Shown: positions 41,738 to 50,970 of the stretch, piece after piece
Layout of the letters: every line of letters begins with the position of its first letter
Numbering within the stretch: position 1 is the first letter of the stretch
The notes under the pieces: generated by a model
The model's database searches: none
Seen by the model: the letters and a program-made list of their open reading frames with translations, nothing else
Told to the model about the DNA's origin: nothing
Translations under genes and position numbers: made by a program
From: VAZQ01 sp963702695
GTDB taxonomy: Bacteria > Pseudomonadota > Alphaproteobacteria > Rhizobiales > Xanthobacteraceae
DNA: 64,000 nt
Reading direction: 5' to 3'
NCBI GenBank assembly: GCA_963702695.1
Contig: CAVPDS010000002.1
Location: 186,001-250,000 of the forward strand

Positions 41738-43348
41738 TCAGTGCCCGGTCGCGATCGCGGCGACCTCGGCGGCATCCTCGGGCGGCTGCTGGCCGCGCCA
41801 GACGATGTGCAGGTCCGGACGTACGAGCAGCAAATCGAAGCCATAGAGTTCGCGCGCGATCTGGTCCGGAACGTCGAACACCGCGACTGGCGCGCCGTAA
41901 GAGCGTAGCGCGCCTTCGAGCCCCGCCATGTCAGCCTTGCTGCGACCGAACTTCAGGATCGTGAAACCCTCGGGGATGCGGTCGTGCAGCGCACTGCCGT
42001 CATCGAGCCAGACATGCGGTAGCCGCGCCCCCGGCCAGGTCGTTGGCTGATAGTCGCGGAAAAGATGCTCGGGACCGCCCGGGATATCGCAGATTACCGG
42101 CGAGTCGACGTAGCGGTAACCGAGCTCGGCGCCGATCATCTCGTTGCTCTTGCGCTGCTCGGTATCGGCGACGGCGACGAGAACATCGCGCGTCTTTTTT
42201 CCCTCCGGCGTGTGGTCGCGAATGTTCGGCCGCCACATCGAGCGCCATTTGCGCCGTCCGACCGTCGCGTAGCGCGATGCGCCGACGTTGCGCTCGCCGA
42301 TCTGCCGGCGCTCGATCTCGTAGGACCGCAACAGGTTCGGCCCGCCCCAGCCGGCCAGCGTTGCCGCGAGCTTCCACGACAGGTCGATGGCGTCGCCGAC
42401 GCCGGAATTCATCCCAAGCCCACCGGTCGGGATCACGAGATGAGCGGCGTCGCCGGCGAGGAACACGCGCCCGTGCTGATAGCGCTCGGCGAGCAGCAGG
42501 TTCTGCCGCCACGGGCTGCAGGACAGCATCTCGTACCGCACCGGAATCCCGACCGTCTGTTCGAATTTCGGCTTCATGGCCGCCTCGGACTCGACGATCG
42601 AATGCAGCGTCCAATGGCGAGTCGAATCCTGCATGATCAGTTGCGTGGCCTTGTCGTCGGCGACGTGATAGTGGCGGCCTTTGCCGGGGCCGTTGCCGAT
42701 CGGCAGGCGCTCGAACAACTCGTCGCAGCGATAGAGCGCTTGCCATAGCTGGAGCATATTGCCTTCGCCGGAGAGCTTGATGCCGAGCTCTTTGCGTACC
42801 GGGCTCGCGCCGCCGTCGCAGCCGACGAGATAAGCGGCGCGGATGTCCTGCGTTGCGTTGCCGTGCGTCTTGATCGTAGCGGTCACGCCGCCAGCGTCCT
42901 GCTTGAGTGACAGGAACTCGCAGCCGAAGCGCACCTCGACGCTCGGCAGACTCTCGGCGATCGATTTGAGCAGGGGTTCAAGCGTGTACTGAGAGATGAG
43001 CTGATATGGTTCGAGCGGCGCGGTGCCGTCATTGGTCGCGCGGGTCTCGGCTTTGGCTTGCTCGACCGACGGGAACGGGTGGCGCAGCAGTGCCGGCTCG
43101 TTCATCGCGAGCACGATGTAGACATCCATCGGGCAGTCGGCGCGCAAGCCCGCCGCGCGTATTTTCTCGACCAGGCCCATGCGGCGATAGATTTCCATCG
43201 TCCGCGCGTTCGCCCGCTCCATCTTCGGAAGGAACGCGGGCGCCTCCTTCTGCTCGACGATCACGCAGCGGACGCCGCGGCGGCCAAGATCGATCGCGAG
43301 AGTGAGACCGGTGGGACCGGCGCCGACGATGAGGACATCCGGGTTCAT
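41738..43348 (-). CDS. FAD-dependent aromatic monooxygenase (PheA/TfdB-like)
   Basis: 536 residues. The FAD-binding DVLIVGAGPTGLTLAIDLG, keyed by GAGPTG, is at the N-terminus; VGCDGGASPVRKELG (DG motif) is near residue 180; FLAGDAAHLVIPTGGLGMNSG, keyed by GDAAH, binds the ribityl/pyrophosphate. The C-terminal thioredoxin-like extension (TILKFGRSKADM, LLVRPDLHIVWRG) places it with phenol hydroxylase-like class A flavoprotein monooxygenases. They insert one oxygen atom ortho to a phenolic group using NAD(P)H. It is probably co-transcribed with the UbiD gene downstream. Substrate unknown, but a hydroxy-aromatic or hydroxylated heterocycle is likely. Confidence 0.93.
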   Translation of the reverse strand: MNPDVLIVGAGPTGLTLAIDLGRRGVRCVIVEQKEAPAFLPKMERANARTMEIYRRMGLVEKIRAAGLRADCPMDVYIVLAMNEPALLRHPFPSVEQAKAETRATNDGTAPLEPYQLISQYTLEPLLKSIAESLPSVEVRFGCEFLSLKQDAGGVTATIKTHGNATQDIRAAYLVGCDGGASPVRKELGIKLSGEGNMLQLWQALYRCDELFERLPIGNGPGKGRHYHVADDKATQLIMQDSTRHWTLHSIVESEAAMKPKFEQTVGIPVRYEMLSCSPWRQNLLLAERYQHGRVFLAGDAAHLVIPTGGLGMNSGVGDAIDLSWKLAATLAGWGGPNLLRSYEIERRQIGERNVGASRYATVGRRKWRSMWRPNIRDHTPEGKKTRDVLVAVADTEQRKSNEMIGAELGYRYVDSPVICDIPGGPEHLFRDYQPTTWPGARLPHVWLDDGSALHDRIPEGFTILKFGRSKADMAGLEGALRSYGAPVAVFDVPDQIARELYGFDLLLVRPDLHIVWRGQQPPEDAAEVAAIATGH

Positions 43349-43380
43349 GTCGCTGCTGTCCCGTTGGCAGGAGCCCGGTC

Positions 43381-43508
43381 GTTGTCATCCCGGCCGAGCG
43401 AAGCGAGAGCCGGGACCCAACGCGCAGCATGCTCGGCGGGTGCTGACGAATTCTGAGCTTGCCGCGTGTCGGGTCCCGGAGCGACCCTGCGGGTCGTCCG
43501 GGATGACA
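43381..43508. repeat. Family A bipartite inverted-repeat element (copy A2)
   Basis: GTTGTCATCCCGGCCGAGCG with AAGCGAGAGCCGGGACC on the left and GGGTCGTCCGGGATGAC on the right form inverted ends. It fills most of the 192-base gap between the molybdenum hydroxylase large-subunit gene and the monooxygenase gene, so it could uncouple their messenger levels. Confidence 0.75.
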
Positions 43509-43540
43509 GCATCGGACTCACGAGGCGGAGGAAACGCCGC

Positions 43541-45820
43541 TCACCCGCCGTTCTTGGCGCGCGCTTCCTCGATCAGCTTGAGGATACGGGGCGGCGACAT
43601 CGGCAGCGATTGCGGACGGATGCCGATGCAGGCGCCGATCGCGTTTGCGATCGCCGCCATGGTCGGCACCACGGGCACTTCACCGACGCCGCGCAGGCCG
43701 TACGGATGCTTCGGATTCGGGACCTCGACGATCTCGGTGCCGATCATCGGCACGTCGGAGGCGACCGGCATGCGGTAGTCGAGGAAGCTCGCGTTCTGCA
43801 TGCGACCGTCGGGGCCGTAGTAATATTCCTCATTGAGCGCCCAGCCGATGCCCTGCACCGCGCCGCCCTGATATTGGCCCTCCACCTGCAGCGGATGGAT
43901 CGCCTTGCCGGCGTCTTCGACCACGGTGTAGCGCTTGATATCGACGCGGCCGGTCTCTTTGTCGACTTCGACGTCGACGATGTGCAGGCCGAACCCCGGG
44001 CCGGCGCCGGTCACGTTCATCTCGGAGTGGCCGGCGATCGCGCCATGAGTGGCGGTGGTCTTCGATGCGATCTGCGCGATCGAGAGCGGCTCGAAGGTGC
44101 CGACATTCGAGCTGGCCGGCCGGCAATGGCCGTCTTCGAACATCACCGCGTCCTCGGGCACGCCCCAGATGCCGGCCGCGCGCTTGCAGAGTTCGCCGAT
44201 CGCCTTCCTTGCGGAATCGACGATAATCATGCCGGTGGAATAGGTCGTGCGGCTGCCGGCGGTGACGCGGTTGAAGCCGAGCGAATGCGTGTCGGCCATC
44301 ACCGCGCGCACCTTGTCGACCGGAATGCCGAGTTCCTCCGCCGCCATCATGCTGATGGAGATGCGGGAGCCCGCGACATCGGTGGTGCCGAGGATGAGGG
44401 TCACCGAGCCGTCGGGTGCGATGTTGAGCGTGCCGGTGGTCTCGCCGCCGCGGTTGAACCAGAAGCCGGCGGCGACGCCGCGGCCCTGGCCGGGTGGCAC
44501 CGGCGAGCGGTAGTGATCGCAGGCCTTCGCGGCTTGCAGCGTCTCGACGAAGCCGATCGGCCCGAAGGTCTCGCCGTAGATGGTCTTGTAACCTTCGGTC
44601 GCCGCGTTCTTGAGGCGCAGGTCGATCGGGTCCATGCCGATCTTGCGCGCCAGTTCATCGATCACGCCTTCGACGCCGAACACCACCTGCGGCACGCACG
44701 GTGCGCGGAACGAATTCACCTTCGGCCGGTTCGAAACGACCTCGTAGGAGACCGTCTTCACGTTCTTGAGAGCATAGCGCGTGAACATCGCCTGCGGCGC
44801 GTTCGAGAACATTGAGCCGGTGAACGCGCCGGTCTGGAAGATCAGTTCCGCTTCCGCGGCGGTGATGGTGCCGTCCTTCTTCACGCCCATCTTGGTGCGC
44901 GAACGCGTGCCCGACACCGGGCCGGTGGCGCGGAACACTTCGTTGCGGGTGAGCGTGATCTTCACCGGGCGCTTGGCCTTGCGCGATAGCTGGATCGCCA
45001 CCGGCTCGGCGTAGAAGCCGGTCTTGCCGCCGAAGCCGCCGCCCATTTCTGACTGCTGCACGCGGATCTTCGCAGCGTCGATCTTGAGGATATCGGAGAG
45101 CCGGTCACGAAACACCCACGGCCCCTGCGTGCAGCACCACAGCTCGATCTGGCCGTCCTCGGTCGCGGTCGCAACGCATCCCTGCGGCTCGATGTAGCCC
45201 TGATGCATCGGCTTGGTATCGAACTCGCGCTCGACGATCACGTCGGCTTCGGCAAAACCCTTCTCGACGTCGCCCATGGCGAGGTCGAGCCGCTCGACCA
45301 CGTTGGTCTGCTGGTCGGCGCCTTTGATGCCCTTGGTGCGGATGTGCTCGTGCAGCACCGGCGCAGTCGGCTGCATGGCCTCGACCGGGTCGATGACGTG
45401 CGGCAGCACCTCGTAGTCGACCTTGATCAGCTTGAGCGCCTGCTTGGCGATCGATTCGCTGGTCGCCGCCACCGCCGCCACCGGGTGGCCGTCATAGAGC
45501 GCCTTCTCACGCGCCATCGCGTTGCGCGACATGTCGCCGCCGGGCGTGCCCGGCTTGGTCTCGGGGAAATCGTCGCGGGTGACGACGGCCTTCACGCCGG
45601 GGAGCTTCTCCGCCGCGGAGATGTCGATCGAGCGGATCCGCGCATGCGCGTGCGGGCTGCGCAGGATCTTTCCCACCAGCATGCCCGGGAGGAACAGGTC
45701 GGCGCCGAACTTGGCGCGCCCGGTCACCTTGTCGATGCCGTCGTGCTTGACCGGCGAGGTGCCGACGATCTTGAGCTTCTTGTCAGGTGAAAAGCCGCTC
45801 TTCTCCAGGATGGTGGTCAT
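43541..45820 (-). CDS. Molybdenum hydroxylase large subunit (xanthine dehydrogenase family)
   Basis: 759 residues. Domain order: aldehyde-oxidase-type N-domain (TSPVKHDGIDKVTGRAKFGADL, keyed by DKVTGRAKF), then molybdopterin domains with EMGGGFGGK, the active-site loop NSFRAPCVPQ and the catalytic Glu in LRGVGEVPVVPT. The FRAPCVPQ loop differs from AYRCSFR of CO dehydrogenase and from AYRGAGR of the lone homologue at 27435. The enzyme hydroxylates an electron-poor carbon, as in purines, nicotinate, quinoline or 4-hydroxybenzoyl-CoA. It overlaps the 2Fe-2S subunit gene by 4 bp and completes a three-subunit enzyme. Confidence 0.95.
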   Translation of the reverse strand: MTTILEKSGFSPDKKLKIVGTSPVKHDGIDKVTGRAKFGADLFLPGMLVGKILRSPHAHARIRSIDISAAEKLPGVKAVVTRDDFPETKPGTPGGDMSRNAMAREKALYDGHPVAAVAATSESIAKQALKLIKVDYEVLPHVIDPVEAMQPTAPVLHEHIRTKGIKGADQQTNVVERLDLAMGDVEKGFAEADVIVEREFDTKPMHQGYIEPQGCVATATEDGQIELWCCTQGPWVFRDRLSDILKIDAAKIRVQQSEMGGGFGGKTGFYAEPVAIQLSRKAKRPVKITLTRNEVFRATGPVSGTRSRTKMGVKKDGTITAAEAELIFQTGAFTGSMFSNAPQAMFTRYALKNVKTVSYEVVSNRPKVNSFRAPCVPQVVFGVEGVIDELARKIGMDPIDLRLKNAATEGYKTIYGETFGPIGFVETLQAAKACDHYRSPVPPGQGRGVAAGFWFNRGGETTGTLNIAPDGSVTLILGTTDVAGSRISISMMAAEELGIPVDKVRAVMADTHSLGFNRVTAGSRTTYSTGMIIVDSARKAIGELCKRAAGIWGVPEDAVMFEDGHCRPASSNVGTFEPLSIAQIASKTTATHGAIAGHSEMNVTGAGPGFGLHIVDVEVDKETGRVDIKRYTVVEDAGKAIHPLQVEGQYQGGAVQGIGWALNEEYYYGPDGRMQNASFLDYRMPVASDVPMIGTEIVEVPNPKHPYGLRGVGEVPVVPTMAAIANAIGACIGIRPQSLPMSPPRILKLIEEARAKNGG

Positions 45821-46302
45821 CGCGGGTCTCCTCTCATCTCCTTGGCCGCAGCCTGAACGGAGCGGATGATCTTGTCGTAACCGGTACAGCGGCAGAGATT
45901 GCCGGCGAGCCAGTAGCGGATTTCAGTTTCGGTCGGATTGGGATTGCGCTCGAGTAGCGCGCGCGCGGCGATCAGAATGCCGGGCGTACAGATGCCGCAT
46001 TGCAGGCCATTGAGCTCGAGGAAGTTGCGCTGCAAAGGATGCAGCTCGGCGCCCTTCGCCATGCCCTCGATGGTGTCGATCTCGGCGCCATCGGTCTCGA
46101 CCGCGAGCACGAGGCAGGAGCAGACCATGACGCCGTCGACGATCACGGTGCAGGCGCCGCAGTCGCCGGTGGCGCAGCCTTCCTTGGTGCCGCTGAGCAT
46201 GAGCTCATCGCGCAGCACATCGAGAAGCGACTGTTGCGGCTCGCATAGGAACTCGTACTCGTCGCCGTTGACGGTGGTGGTGACGTGGTGTTTCTTGCTC
46301 AT
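45817..46302 (-). CDS. Molybdenum hydroxylase 2Fe-2S small subunit
   Basis: 161 residues. The plant-ferredoxin cluster motif is GCATGDCGACTV with a further Cys in MVCSCLV; the C-terminal four-helix cluster domain has LQCGICTPG and NLCRCTGYDKI. Both 2Fe-2S centres are therefore complete. It relays electrons from the molybdenum centre to the FAD subunit. It starts directly after the FAD-subunit stop (TAG-ATG with no spacer) and overlaps the large-subunit start. Confidence 0.96.
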   Translation of the reverse strand: MSKKHHVTTTVNGDEYEFLCEPQQSLLDVLRDELMLSGTKEGCATGDCGACTVIVDGVMVCSCLVLAVETDGAEIDTIEGMAKGAELHPLQRNFLELNGLQCGICTPGILIAARALLERNPNPTETEIRYWLAGNLCRCTGYDKIIRSVQAAAKEMRGDPR

Positions 46303-47172
46303 CTAGTTCAACCTTGCCCGTTCGAGCGCCTGCAGCGCGGTGCGTTTCGCCAGCACGCCCGCTACCTTGATCCGATACTCTTTTGTGCCGCGCTTGTCGT
46401 CGATCGGACGGCAGGCCGCGCTCGCAGCCGCTGCAAGCTTGTCCAAAGCGGCCTCGTCGAGCTTCGTCCCGATGAGCGCGTCGGCAGCTTCCTTCACCAG
46501 CAGTACGGTCGGCGCGACCGCCCCGAGCGCCACGCGCGCCGCGGTGCAGGTGCCGCCGTTGTCGAGCGTGAGGCTGATGCCGACCCCGACCACGGCGATG
46601 TCCATCTCGGTACGCGGTGTGAACCGCTGATAGGCGTCGCCCGAGTGCGCCGGCCGCGGCGGGAAGAAAAACGAGACGATCAACTCGTCCTTGGCCAGCG
46701 AGGTTTTGCCGGGGCCGACCGGAATCTTCTCGACCGGCACTTCGCGCACGCCGTTGGTGCCGATGACGCGCGCGATCGCGCCGGCGGCGATCAGGGCCGG
46801 CACGCTGTCGGCCGCTGGCGAGGCGTTGCAGAGGTTGCCGCCGATCGAGGCGCGGCCCTTGACCTGGATCGAGCCGATGAGCTTCACGCCGTCGATCACG
46901 CCCGGCCACGTCTTGGCGAACGCGGCATGGCCGACGATCTCCATGCCCGGCACCGCGGCGCCGATCCGAAAGCCGCCGTTCTCGGCCGCGATCTGCCGGG
47001 TTTCCGGGATTTTCTTGATGTCGACCAGGAGCTTTGGCTCGATCAGGTCGGTTTCCATCTGCACGATGACGTCGGTGCCGCCGGCCAATATCTTGGCCTG
47101 CCCGCTGGCGCCGGCGAGCAGCGCAACCGCCGCCTGCAGCGTTTCCGGAGCTTCGTATCTCAGACCTTCCAT
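46303..47172 (-). CDS. Molybdenum hydroxylase FAD-binding medium subunit
   Basis: 289 residues from ATG 47172 (MEGLRYEAPETLQAAV); starts at 47175, 47208 or 47235 in the same frame are possible, but homologues begin with this strand. AGGTDVIVQME and SIGGNLCNASPAADSVPAL, keyed by IGGNLCNASPAAD, are the two FAD-binding loops of the CoxM/4-HBCR-beta type. It passes electrons from the small subunit to an outside acceptor. First gene of the operon medium-small-large, continuing to the monooxygenase and UbiD genes. Confidence 0.93.
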   Translation of the reverse strand: MEGLRYEAPETLQAAVALLAGASGQAKILAGGTDVIVQMETDLIEPKLLVDIKKIPETRQIAAENGGFRIGAAVPGMEIVGHAAFAKTWPGVIDGVKLIGSIQVKGRASIGGNLCNASPAADSVPALIAAGAIARVIGTNGVREVPVEKIPVGPGKTSLAKDELIVSFFFPPRPAHSGDAYQRFTPRTEMDIAVVGVGISLTLDNGGTCTAARVALGAVAPTVLLVKEAADALIGTKLDEAALDKLAAAASAACRPIDDKRGTKEYRIKVAGVLAKRTALQALERARLN

Positions 47173-47267
47173 CATCCTCCCCAATTCTCGATTTCGGAGC
47201 TGGGCCATCATGTCCGGAATTGGTCGCGAGGCCAAGCGGTTCGGTTTAGCGATGCGGATTCGGGGCT

Positions 47268-47382
47268 GTCATCCCGGCCGAGCGAAGCGAGCGCCGGGAC
47301 CAACGAGCCACAAGTCCGGAGCTCTGATTACACGCCGGCGCACGCGGCGACCCGGACCGCCCTGCGGGCGACCGGGATGACA
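47268..47382. repeat. Family A element (copy A3) within a 301-base gene-free gap
   Basis: The gap 47173-47473 between the divergent FAD-subunit and amidohydrolase genes holds this element: left end CTGTCATCCCGGCCGAGCG with AAGCGAGCGCCGGGACC, right end CGACCGGGATGACAA. Promoters for both directions should lie in this gap, probably around 47383-47473 for the plus strand and 47173-47267 for the minus strand, but no clear hexamers were found. No small gene is visible in it. Confidence 0.75.
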
Positions 47383-47473
47383 ACGCCACGGCGAGGGTGA
47401 GCACGGTGCACAGCTACGGCGTATCTGATAGAGAGGGCGGAGATCGCCTCACCTGACCGCGCGAAGGATCTTC

Positions 47474-48922
47474 ATGGCGGATTTGCTGATCGAGAATGGC
47501 ATCGTCATCACCATGGACCCGCAGCGGCGCGTCCTGGAGGATACCTCGGTCGCGATCGAGAACGGCCGGATCATTGAGGTGGGGCCGGCGGGCGAAGTCC
47601 GATCCCGCCACCAGGCCGCCAAGACTATCAACGCCAAACGCAAGGCCGTGCTCCCGGGCATGGTCGACCTCCACGCCCACATGGGCGGCGCGCTGATCAA
47701 GACGATCGGCGAGGGGCTCGACGCCGTCGCGCTGGCGCAACATGCTGGAATTCCTGCTCTCGCACGCGACCTCGCTCGACTGGTGGCGGGTGGAGACGCG
47801 CCTCAATGCGCTGGAGCGGGTCAAGTTCGGCGTCACCTGCATCTACACCCAGCTCGGCGGCAACGGCACCCGCACCGACGACGCGTGCTACACCCAGGTC
47901 GTCGCCGAGGAACTGGAGCACGTCGGTCTGCGCACCCGCATCGGGCTCGCGCCGGCGCGTCCGCCGTGGCCGCGGCCGTTCTCCTATTGGGAGAATGGCA
48001 AGCGCGAAGAGCGCCGCGTTTCGTTCGAGGAGGTGATCGACACCTGCGACCGCATCCTCACGCAGCACCGGAGCAAGCCCGGCAAAGTGGTCGACTACTG
48101 CATGGGCCTCTCGCGGCTCGGTAACCGCAACCCGCACGACCCGGTCTGGTCGCCGGAACGCGAGCAATGGGTGAAGCGGCAAGCGGAAGCGATCCGGTCG
48201 CTGATGGAGAGGCACGGCGTGGGTTTCTGGACCCACATGTACGGCAACGCCATCGAGTATGCGCACGACGAGAAGCTCGGGCTGCTCGGCCCGAAGACGA
48301 TCCTCTCACACTGCACGGATATTTCGCGAGCGCTCGATCAAAATCATGGCGCGAGACCGGCACGCATGCCGCGCATCACCCGCGCGCCAACCGGCTCTAT
48401 ACCTATCCCGGCCGCTGCCCGGTGCCGGAAATGATCGACGCCGGCATTGCGGTCGGGCTCGGCGCCGACGCGCCGCCGCCGAATCGCAACTGCGATATTT
48501 TCCTCGACATGAAGGCGGCGATGCGTCTGCAGCGCATGCACTTCAAGAACCCGCAGATCATGCCGCCCGGAAAGCTGCTCGAAATGGCGACGATCGACGG
48601 CTACACGGCTCTTGGGCTGGAGCGCGAGCTCGGCTCGGTCGAGGTGGGCAAGAAGGCCGACCTCATCACCGTCGACCTCTATCAGCCGCACCTCTACCCC
48701 ATCAACATGCCGGTGCATCGCGTGGTCTACGAGGCGACCGGCCATGACGTGCGCGACGTGATCATCGACGGTCGCGTGGTGATGGAAGGGCGCAAGGTGC
48801 TCACGGTCGACGAAGCGCAGGTGCTCGATGACGGCGACGCGATGAACCGCAAGACCATCGAGATCGCGGGACTTGCGCCTTTCACCGAAATTCCGGATCG
48901 GTTCTGGGGAGTGTCCAAGTGA
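47474..48922 (+). pseudogene. TrzA/AtzA-type amidohydrolase, three frame changes (likely sequence errors)
   Basis: Reads from ATG 47474 (MADLLIENGIVITMDPQRR, keyed by IENGIVITMD) through the metal-binding DLHAHMGG (His67, His69). Frame changes are needed near 47728, at 48322-48324 and at 48348-48349. Deleting one C, one T and one G there yields VRWRNMLEFL, CTDIRERSIKIM and RETGTHAAHHPRANRL, which fit the family. Later parts (GLGADAPPPNRNCDIF, LGSVEVGKKADLITVD) are intact. Such cytoplasmic metallo-hydrolases dechlorinate or deaminate s-triazines, guanine or related rings. The rescued product would be about 481 residues. Because every change is a single extra base, the gene is probably functional in the organism. 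Confidence 0.85.
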
Positions 48923-49086
48923 CGACCGCCGAAAAGCTGCGCTGCATCACCTGCAACAAAGGTTACGAGACGGCAGACCCGATTGTGCACACCCGGCTCG
49001 CGCAGTTCGAGGGCTGGTGCATCTGCCGCGACTGCGTCGATATCTACGGCAGGCGCAAGGTCGCGGAAAAAGTCGAGGAGCATTAG
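48919..49086 (+). CDS. 55-residue Cys-rich zinc-ribbon-like protein
   Basis: GTG 48919 overlaps the amidohydrolase stop (GTGA) and the TAG at 49084 is 8 bases before the permease ATG. The product starts VTTAEKLRCITCNKGYET. It has Cys9-x2-Cys12 and then Cys34-x-Cys36-x2-Cys39, with His24 between, and a charged C-terminus (RRKVAEKVEEH). Two Cys pairs about 25 residues apart suggest a zinc ribbon or small iron site. I do not know the family. Its coupling to both neighbours, and the coding-like composition, argue that it is a real gene. It may help the amidohydrolase (metal delivery) or the transporter; this is speculation. Confidence 0.7.
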   Translation: MTTAEKLRCITCNKGYETADPIVHTRLAQFEGWCICRDCVDIYGRRKVAEKVEEH

Positions 49087-49094
49087 CGTCACCG

Positions 49095-50060
49095 ATGGCG
49101 GCCTATGTCATCAAACGCGTGCTGCAGCTCCTGCCGGTGATGGTCGTCATCGTCTGCGTCAATTTTGTCATCATCCATCTGGCGCCCGGCGACCCGATCA
49201 CCTACCTCGCCGGCGATGCGCCGGTGAGCCGCGAATTCATCGACGAGCTGCGTGCCCAGTACGGGCTGGATCAGCCGCTCTACATTCAGCTCGCGCATTA
49301 CCTGTGGCGTGTCGCGCAAGGCGATCTCGGCTATTCCTTCATCTCCCGCGATACCGTCGCCAACATCATCCTCTCGCGATTGCCGGCGACCCTCCTTCTG
49401 CTCGGCTCGCAATTCGTGCTCAGCATCATCTTCGGCATTGCCCTGGGCGCGATCGCCGCCTATCGCCGCGGCAGCGTCACCGATCACGTCACCGGCGTCA
49501 TCTCGCTCGTCGGCTTCGCCGTGCCGGCGTTCTGGCTTGGTCAGATGCTGATCCTGATCTTCGCGCTCAAGTTCGATCTGTTTCCGGCCCAGGGCATGCG
49601 CTCACTGCGCTTCGACCTTACCGGCTGGGCTGCAACGCTGGATCTGCTTCATCATCTCGCGCTGCCGGCGCTCACGCTCACTTTCTTCAACCTCGCCCTC
49701 ATCGCGCGGGTGACGCGCGCCAACATGATCAACGTGCTGCACATGGAGTACATCACCTTCGCGCGTTCGAAGGGCGTGCCCGAGCGCAGCGTGGTGACGG
49801 TGCATGCGCTGAAGAACGCGATCCTGCCGGTCATTACCGTGATCGGGCTCAACCTGCGCACGCTGATCGCCGGCGCCGTGCTCACCGAGACGGTGTTCGC
49901 GTGGCCCGGTGTCGGGCGGCTCACCTACGAGGCGATCTTCGCGCGCGACTATCCGGTGCTGATGGGCATCCTCATCGTCATCGGCTTCACGGTCGTGGTT
50001 GCAAATATTCTCGTCGACATCGCCTATTCGTGGCTCGATCCACGCGTGCGCTACCAATAG
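49095..50060 (+). CDS. Peptide/nickel-type ABC transporter permease (DppB-like)
   Basis: 321 residues from ATG 49095. The opening MAAYVIKRVLQLLPVMVVI, keyed by IKRVLQLLPV, and LAPGDPITYLAGD are classic DppB/OppB features. Six helices are predicted, and the EAA loop appears as EYITFARSKGVPERSVVTVHALKNAILPV, keyed by FARSKGxxxxxVxxxHALKNA. This gene is intact, unlike its DppC-like partner. It forms half of the membrane channel importing oligopeptides, nickel, glutathione or other small solutes of the SBP_bac_5 class. Confidence 0.94.
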   Translation: MAAYVIKRVLQLLPVMVVIVCVNFVIIHLAPGDPITYLAGDAPVSREFIDELRAQYGLDQPLYIQLAHYLWRVAQGDLGYSFISRDTVANIILSRLPATLLLLGSQFVLSIIFGIALGAIAAYRRGSVTDHVTGVISLVGFAVPAFWLGQMLILIFALKFDLFPAQGMRSLRFDLTGWAATLDLLHHLALPALTLTFFNLALIARVTRANMINVLHMEYITFARSKGVPERSVVTVHALKNAILPVITVIGLNLRTLIAGAVLTETVFAWPGVGRLTYEAIFARDYPVLMGILIVIGFTVVVANILVDIAYSWLDPRVRYQ

Positions 50061-50102
50061 AGCCGCGATGAATGGACGCTTCCGCCAGCCACCGCCACCG
50101 CC

Positions 50103-50967
50103 ATGCCCGCCGGGAACGGCTGGAAGGAGTGGTGGCGCGACGGCTGGAGCCGCTTCCGGCGCAACCGGCTCTCGCTCCTCGGTCTTGCCATCGTCATCGT
50201 CGTGGTGATCGCGGGGCTCATGGCGCCGCTGCTGGCGCCGTTCGGGCCGTTCGAACTCGTCGGCGACGCGGCTGGTGCCGCCCCAGGCGCGTCATCTGTT
50301 CGGCACCGACCATCTCGGCCGCGACGTGTTCAGCGGCGTGCTCTACGGCGCGCGCACCTCGCTCGAGGTCGGGTTTCCTTTCGGTCGTTCCTCTCGCTCA
50401 CGCTCGGCGTCACGATCGGCGCGGTCTCCGGATATTTACGGCCGCCGGCTCGACGACGTACTGATGCGGCTGACCGAAGTCTTCCAGGTGATGCCGCGTT
50501 TCTTTCTTGCGCTTGTGATCGTCGCTATGTTCGGCGCCGACCTCTGGGGCACGATCTTCGTCATCGGTATTCTCTCCTGGGCCGAGATCGCGCGGCTGGT
50601 ACGCGCCGAGTTCCTGACGCTGCGCGAGCGCCCGTTCGTGATGGCCGCACGCGCCTATGGCGCCAGCGATGCCCAGATCATCTTCCGCGAGGTGCTGCCC
50701 AACGCACTGACCGCGGTCATCGTCGCCGCTTCGCTGCAAGTGCCGAGCGCGATCCTGCTCGAAGCCAGCCTGAGCTTCATCGGCGCCGGCGATCCGAGCG
50801 TCATGAGCTGGGGCCGCATGCTCAACAACGCGCAGCAATACATGCGCCAGGCCTGGTGGATCGCAACCTTTCCGGGCCTCGCGATCTCGCTCACCGCGAT
50901 GGGACTGGCGCTGATGGCGGACGGGATCAACGACTTCCTCAATCCGCGCCTGCGGCAGAAGGGTTAG
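50103..50967 (+). pseudogene. Peptide/nickel-type ABC permease (DppC-like), four frame disturbances (likely sequence errors)
   Basis: Starts MPAGNGWKEWWRDGWSRFRR, keyed by RFRRNRLSLLGLAIV, at ATG 50103. Frame then shifts near 50264-50270 (one extra base), 50377-50378 and 50390-50391 (one extra C each) and 50438 (one extra A). Removing these bases gives RLVPPQARHLFGTDHLGRD, VGFLSVVLSLTLGVTIGAVSG and GYFGRRLDDV, an excellent DppC sequence, with the EAA loop EFLTLRERPFVMAARAYGAS intact downstream. All four are single-base insertions and three lie in short runs. The repaired protein would be about 286 residues and pair with the DppB-like permease. Confidence 0.85.
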
Positions 50968-50970
50968 CGC

